Positions 58,930-64,000 of a stretch of DNA of 64,000 nt are shown here, piece by piece. The first letter of the stretch is position 1. Each line of letters starts with the position of its first letter. The notes below the pieces were generated by a model. The model ran no database searches. It had not been told where the DNA came from and saw only the letters and a list, made by a program, of their open reading frames with translations. The stretch covers positions 56,867,108 through 56,931,107 of the forward strand of contig OZ024794.1 in the NCBI GenBank assembly GCA_964017045.1. The letters are read 5' to 3'. A program made the position numbers and the translations under genes. Source of the stretch: Omphiscola glabra (Eukaryota > Mollusca > Gastropoda > Lymnaeidae).

Positions 58930-59560
58930 CTTAGCGGAGTGCAAGGTTAAATTCCAAGGGCAATCATCAAATCTACCAATCAACCAGTCTACCAAACATT
59001 TCAGCGTTAAAAAATCTTGACGAACATGTTCATTGAAAATGTCTGCCTCATCATTTTATAAGACTTTGCCACCCTGCTGTGGCTCCGACCAAAGCTAAAT
59101 ATGGCAGATACAGACGTTGGACTGGTTGCAGCAAAGCTAAGACTAGCTTGGACTGGCTGCAGCAATAAGACTAGTTTAAAACGAAGCAATAACTTTATGA
59201 ACTTGAGATTTCCTTCCTAAAAATGGAGATAACGTGGGCCCTCATGGAAATACATTGTTATCACTGTTTTATGACCAGTTGGTGGAAGCCCAATTGCGGT
59301 GACTTTCTCAGGAAGACTTCTGCTGCTGGTTTGATGTCAAAAAGATTCATCGCTGTTAAATCAAAGTCAAGGCGCGCCTGGTCTTGAACATTATTTTCTT
59401 GCCGCGGATTTAAGATCAATGAACTGAATCCGTGTGTTATCACCAATAGATAACGTTATAACTTAATGACTTCTCCATTAAAGCCGACGGTATTGTCCTA
59501 TATTTGGAATCGAGTTTGGATGTCGCATGCAGTGAAGGTTTGCCAAATGTTTATATGCTG
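58930..59560. other. Unassigned stretch downstream of the receptor
   Basis: A short duplicated phrase, gcaaagctaagactagcttggact-like, occurs near 59110-59160. No gene is seen. Confidence 0.5.
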
Positions 59561-59574
59561 GCAGGTGGATCTAC

Positions 59575-59925
59575 GAAGACATGACACGTAATCTGATGTG
59601 TCACAGTGACACGTGAGTGTGGCCACTTGTTATTCATTGAAGCGTGACTGCAAGACATAAAATGCGACCACACTTTAGGACATGTGACCGCAAGTATTAG
59701 TATGGGAACACTAAGACTTGAACTTTGTAAGATGTGACCACTTGTCGTTAAGTGTGATCACAATTTATAAGATGGGACCGCTTGCCACAGGGAGTGACCA
59801 CTTGTTGTAAGGTGTGACCATTTGTCGCAGGGTGTGGCCACTTGTGACGAATTGTGACCACTTTTCGTAAGCTGTGACCACTTGTCATAAGCTGTGACCA
59901 AATGTCGTAAGGTATGACCTTAATA
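59575..59925. repeat. Degenerate roughly 22-bp tandem repeat
   Basis: Loose copies of gtgaccacttgtcgtaaggt recur about 14 times with many changes; the best-preserved copies are at 59790-59910. Confidence 0.8.
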
Positions 59926-60420
59926 GTATTTTTTTCTTCAAATGATTGAATGCATTTTGCAGAATGTTTTGTATTTTTCTATAAATTTGTTTTTTAATGA
60001 CATTTTTGTGTGTTGAGTATATCTTTGAAGACTTAGTTGAACAATCGCTGTGATGATTGACTTAAAAAGTACACCCCACCATAAAAAAAAAACAAAAACA
60101 AACAAACAACAAAACCCCCACAAAAAACAAACAAAACAAACAAACAACAAAAAAGAAGTAACTGATAAACATCAACTAAATAAATTGGTGAGATAAATAG
60201 GCGCAAACATTTTCAGAGCCACTTTGAAAAATTTTTTTTTCTCCGTAAATTCAATCACATGTTTCTTGGATTTCAATACGCTAATGTAAGTGTTTTTGTG
60301 CCGTAAAATCCTTGCTACTGTTTCTTAAGGTTTATTATTGCTGTACACTTGGACCAAGATTCTATTGTCAGTCATCTGTCGAATGTTTTAAAAAAAGATC
60401 TGCTTTTATTTATGAATACT
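59926..60420. other. Unassigned stretch
   Basis: A low-complexity A/C tract (caaacaaaca type) lies at 60088-60150. Nothing else is seen. Confidence 0.5.
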
Positions 60421-60567
60421 TCGATTTACCACTGAAGTCAGGGCTCCACTGTTACAGCCCTTCCCATTCGATTTACCTCTGAAGTCAGGGCTCCACTGTA
60501 ACAGCCCTTCCCAATCCATTTACCTATGAAGTCAGGTCTCCACTGTAACAGCCCTTCCCAATTCGAC
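60421..60567. repeat. 49-51-bp tandem repeat, 3 copies
   Basis: The unit contains gaagtcagggctccactgta then acagcccttccca. Confidence 0.93.
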
Positions 60568-60719
60568 TAATGTAAAATGACAGACAAGGGAGTAAAATGT
60601 TAAAATAATTTTCTCCCTCGCTTCATTGGAATTACTGCTTAGACTTCTAGAAACGCGATAGCAATGGCCTAGAATGTTTTCTCAAGAATTTCCACTTAAT
60701 AGTCGATTGGGACCATTTT

Positions 60720-60812
60720 TAAGTGTAAGAACATTATTTTAGTGTAAGAACATTTTTTAGTGTGTTTAGAACATTTTTAGTGTGTTAAGAAAATTTTTAG
60801 TGTGCTAAGATC
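60720..60812. repeat. Roughly 20-bp T-rich tandem repeat
   Basis: About five copies of agtgtgttaagaacatttt. Confidence 0.85.
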
Positions 60813-61830
60813 ATTTTTTTTTAAAAGTTGGGTTAAAACTTATTTTTTAAAAATATATTCTATCGATATAACTAAAATGACCAGTTGTATTGGATTCAAT
60901 TAGTCTAGGCCTGGTAAGCTATTTAGTAATCTCTCGATTTTTTTAAAGCAAACATTGTACAAGTTAAAAGAATTTTAATGAATTACATAAAAAGTTATTC
61001 GAATTTCTCTGACCTTGTTTATCGTGTATTGTACAAAATACAAAAGTGCTTCATAATAATAATAATAAGGCAGCCTTTACAGCTTTTGAGAAAGTTATTT
61101 TGAATGATTCTCTGTTGCATGATTTGAATGATAGAATTAAAGGATTCAACAAAACATCACACAATTATTTTGTCGTTTTAATTAACAATACTGTATTAAT
61201 TAGCGCTTTGTTGAATTCACCCGAACAACGGTATTTTTTTTTTTACTTCTCTTCTTCATTTTTAAAATGACCTTTAACGAAAATGAGGGGATCCTTGTCC
61301 TATAATTGAATCCATTTCGCCATTTTCTTATCCCAACAGGTGGTCGCAGGTATATCCGTGACAAATGAAAAGGATACATACATGAAATAGAATAATACAA
61401 AGAACCATGTTATGTTCACACCGATAACCCCATAAACTACATTAGTGAGAACAAAAAGAAAAAAAGAACTAAGTCACATACTTATGTCCATAAAGAGTTA
61501 AAAAAACTAAGGCCTTTGTCGCTTGGATATTAAGTCACATGTTATTTCTTGGTTCTTGAGATTCAAATTAAGCTACGTTTGAGTTAGTATTAAAGTGTAA
61601 ACACAGTTGGCCCCGTGATTAACCTTTGAAACGAAAACTTGATGAAAAAAACCGTTAGATGGTGATCACCGTTTTTTGTGACGCATGTTCTTAGATATAG
61701 CGTGATATAGCCTATATTTATTTATTTATATATATTTATAAATATATATATCTTGATATAAATCCCCCCACCCGCCATCAATCCCTGCGAAAACCCTAGG
61801 TTGGAAACTCTTGACTTTGATGTCAGAAGA
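60813..61830. other. Unassigned stretch
   Basis: A 74-codon frame at 61046-61270 shows no recognised domain. I see no gene. Confidence 0.5.
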
Positions 61831-61837
61831 GCCGGTC

Positions 61838-63310
61838 TTAGGCCCACTGTCTGTATTAGGCCCACTGTCTGTAGTAGGCACATTGCGTGTATAAGGCCCA
61901 CTGTCTGTATTAGACCCAGTGTCTGTATTAGGCCCACTGTCTGTATTAGGCACATTGCGTGTATTAGGCCCACTGTCTGTATTAGGCCCAGTGTCTGTAT
62001 TAGGCCACTGCGTGTATTAGGCCCACTGTCTGTATTAGGCCCACTGTCTTTATTAGGCACACTGTCTGTATTAGGCCCACTGCGTGTATTAGGCCCACTG
62101 TCTTTATTAGGCACACTGCCTGTATTAGGTCACTGCGTGTATTAGGCCCACTGTCTGTATTAGGCCCACTGTCTTTATTAGGCACCCTGTCTGTATTAGG
62201 CCCACTGCGTGTATTAGGCACACTGTCTGTATTAGGCCCACTGCGTGTATTAGGCCCACTGCCTGTATTAGGCCCACTGTCTGTATTAGGCACACTGCCT
62301 GTATTAGGCCCACTGTCTGTATTAGGCACACTTCGTGTATTAGGCGCACTGTCTGTATTAGGCCCACTGTCTTTATTAGGTCCACTGTTTTTATTAGGCC
62401 CAATGTCTGTATTAGGTCCACTGTCTGTATTAGGACCACTGTGTGTAATAGACCCACTGTCTGTAGTAGGTTCATTGCGTGTATTAGGCCCCCTGTCTGT
62501 ATTAGGTCCACTGTTTTTATTAGGCCCACTGTCTGTATTAGGCCCACTGTGTGTATTAGGACCACTGTGTGTAATAGGCCCACTGTCTGTATTAGGCCCA
62601 CTGTCTGTATTAGGCCCACTGTCTGTATTAGGCCCACTGTCTGTATAAGCCCACTGTCTGTATTAGGCACACTGCGTGTACTAAGTCCACTGTCTGTATT
62701 AGGTCCACTGTTTTTATTAGGCCCACTGTCTGTATTAGGTCCACTGTCTGTATTAGGTCCACTGTTTTTATTAGGCCCAATGTCTGTATTAGGTCCACTG
62801 TCTGTATTAGGACCACTGTGTGTAATAGACCCACTGTCTGTAGTAGGTTCATTACGTGTATTAGGCCCCCTGTCTGTATTAGGTCCACTGTTTTTATTAG
62901 GCCCACTGTCTGTATTAGGCCCACTGTGTGTATTAGGACCACTGTGTGTAATAGGCCCACTGTCTGTATTAGGCCCACTGTCTGTATTAGGCCCACTGTC
63001 TGTATTAGGCCCACTGTCTGTATTAGGCACACTGCGTGTATTAAGTCCACTGTCTGTATTAGGTCCACTGTTTTTATTAGGCCCACTGTCTGTATTAGGT
63101 CCACTGTCTGTATTAGGCCCACTGTTTTTATTAGGCCCACTGTATATATTAGGCCCACTGTCTGTATTAGGTCCACTGTTTTTATTAGGCCCACTGTCTG
63201 TATTAGGCCCACTGTGTGTATTAGGCCCACTGTGTGTAATAGGCCCACTGTCTGTATTAGGCCACTGTCTGTATTAGGTCCACTGCGTGTATTTGGCCCA
63301 CTGCGTGCAT
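61838..63310. repeat. 18-bp satellite, about 82 copies, with roughly 377-bp higher order
   Basis: The monomer is cactgtctgtattaggcc. Variants (tgcgtg, tgtgtg, tgttttt, taataga) occur in an order that repeats between about 62360-62735 and 62737-63110, with a partial third block to 63250. 18 is divisible by 3, so frames of up to 301 codons stay open on both strands. I do not call these as genes. Confidence 0.96.
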
Positions 63311-63654
63311 TCCAGTACTTTCAAACCGGTTCAGTTATGGATGTTCTCTATGGCTGATCCATTTGAAACGAAACGTATGTATGACCTTTAATTCACAAAG
63401 AAGTTATAAAAAAATTTTTTGAGAGAGATCATTATAAAGATGTGGTTGTTATTTATCAACAAATGTACAAAACGCGAGTTTTTTTTCTCTAATTCTCTGA
63501 TCTGGATGACTTTAAACAAATGATTTTATAATATCCGAATTATTTAAAAGTTTAAATATAGTGACTCTTTGCTCTCAATAAGCGTCATGAAACCTCTTGG
63601 CGTTGCGCATTGTATAATATTAGCAGATAATTTCAACCTAAAAATGTATAGGAG

Positions 63655-63848
63655 ATAGGGGCGCCAAAATATAGAATTGACTATGACGTCAAAATTTACA
63701 GATGACTTGGGCACTCAATTTTACAAATGAATAGGGCGCCAAAATGTAGAAATGACTAGGGCACCAAAAATTAGCAATGACTAGGGCGCCAAAATTAGAA
63801 ATGACTAGGGCGCCAAAATTTAGAAATGACAAAGGCGCAAAATTTTCT
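63655..63848. repeat. Degenerate 23-28-bp tandem repeat
   Basis: About seven copies of tgactagggcgccaaaattt with length changes. Confidence 0.85.
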
Positions 63849-64000
63849 AGTGCCGGTCCTGGATGATAGTCCAAGTTTTGAACCCACTTTCATTACAAGT
63901 GCAACAAAAAAAAATCGAACACTGCTTAGAAAGACTTTAAAGCAACATTAACGAAATCAAAAAATGTTGTCTCCCTCCCCCCCTGCTGTTCTTATCCCAT

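Noticed and set aside
61722..63357. Frames of up to 301 codons (PNTDSG and TVCIRP-type repeats)
   Set aside because: 18-bp array read-through on both strands with frame changes inside; no start context or flanking unique domain.
1..64000. tRNA, rRNA, snRNA genes or endogenous retrovirus
   Set aside because: I found no cloverleaf with conserved A and B boxes, no rRNA sequence, and no LTR pair, gag, protease or integrase text. A scan with tRNA and Rfam models would be needed to exclude small ones.

Overview
This is non-coding-rich animal DNA. The window is AT-rich, has no operons or compact gene packing, and contains one spliced protein gene with GT-AG introns amid tandem repeats and decayed transposons. 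The receptor's sequence style, the kinds of transposons present and the many long G/C homopolymer runs suggest a mollusc, probably a gastropod. That assignment is inference from family resemblance, not proof.

The one convincing host gene lies on the + strand from 32546 to 58697. Eight exons join in phase into a complete 418-residue class A G-protein-coupled receptor of the GnRH / AKH / corazonin receptor superfamily. All eight exons have consistent splice phases, all seven membrane segments are present, and the hallmark residues are visible: the GN of TM1, TM3 C149 paired with ECL2 C227, DRY, W196, P254, CWTPY and DPLVY. The 26 kb gene is about 95% intron. Its introns hold a 2.5 kb hAT transposon, a 6.4 kb 20-bp satellite whose + strand has almost no guanine, a G-rich 12-bp array, several minisatellites (two of them directly at splice sites), MITEs and LINE scraps.

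1-32.5 kb has no gene I can support. It holds hAT MITEs with readable 8-bp target duplications (6317-6498, 10937-11124), a GTF2IRD2-like hAT transposase remnant on the minus strand (about 8.9-10.5 kb) interrupted by a 474-bp MITE, three or four non-LTR retrotransposon fragments (4.5, 23-24.5, 26.3-28.1 and 28.1-28.6 kb), dispersed repeat copies, and many minisatellites. The largest minisatellite is a 2.8 kb array of 19-bp monomers at 15.95-18.7 kb.

58.7-64 kb, downstream of the receptor, has a candidate poly(A) signal. It then holds degenerate repeats and a 1.5 kb 18-bp array (61.8-63.3 kb) with a roughly 377-bp higher-order period.

By rough addition, tandem repeats cover about 19 kb, close to 30% of the window. 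Most long open frames here are these arrays read through, not genes. The most interesting signals are the receptor gene itself, the way arrays have grown at its splice junctions and inside its introns, and a pair of dispersed repeats showing a minisatellite growing out of a single-copy segment.
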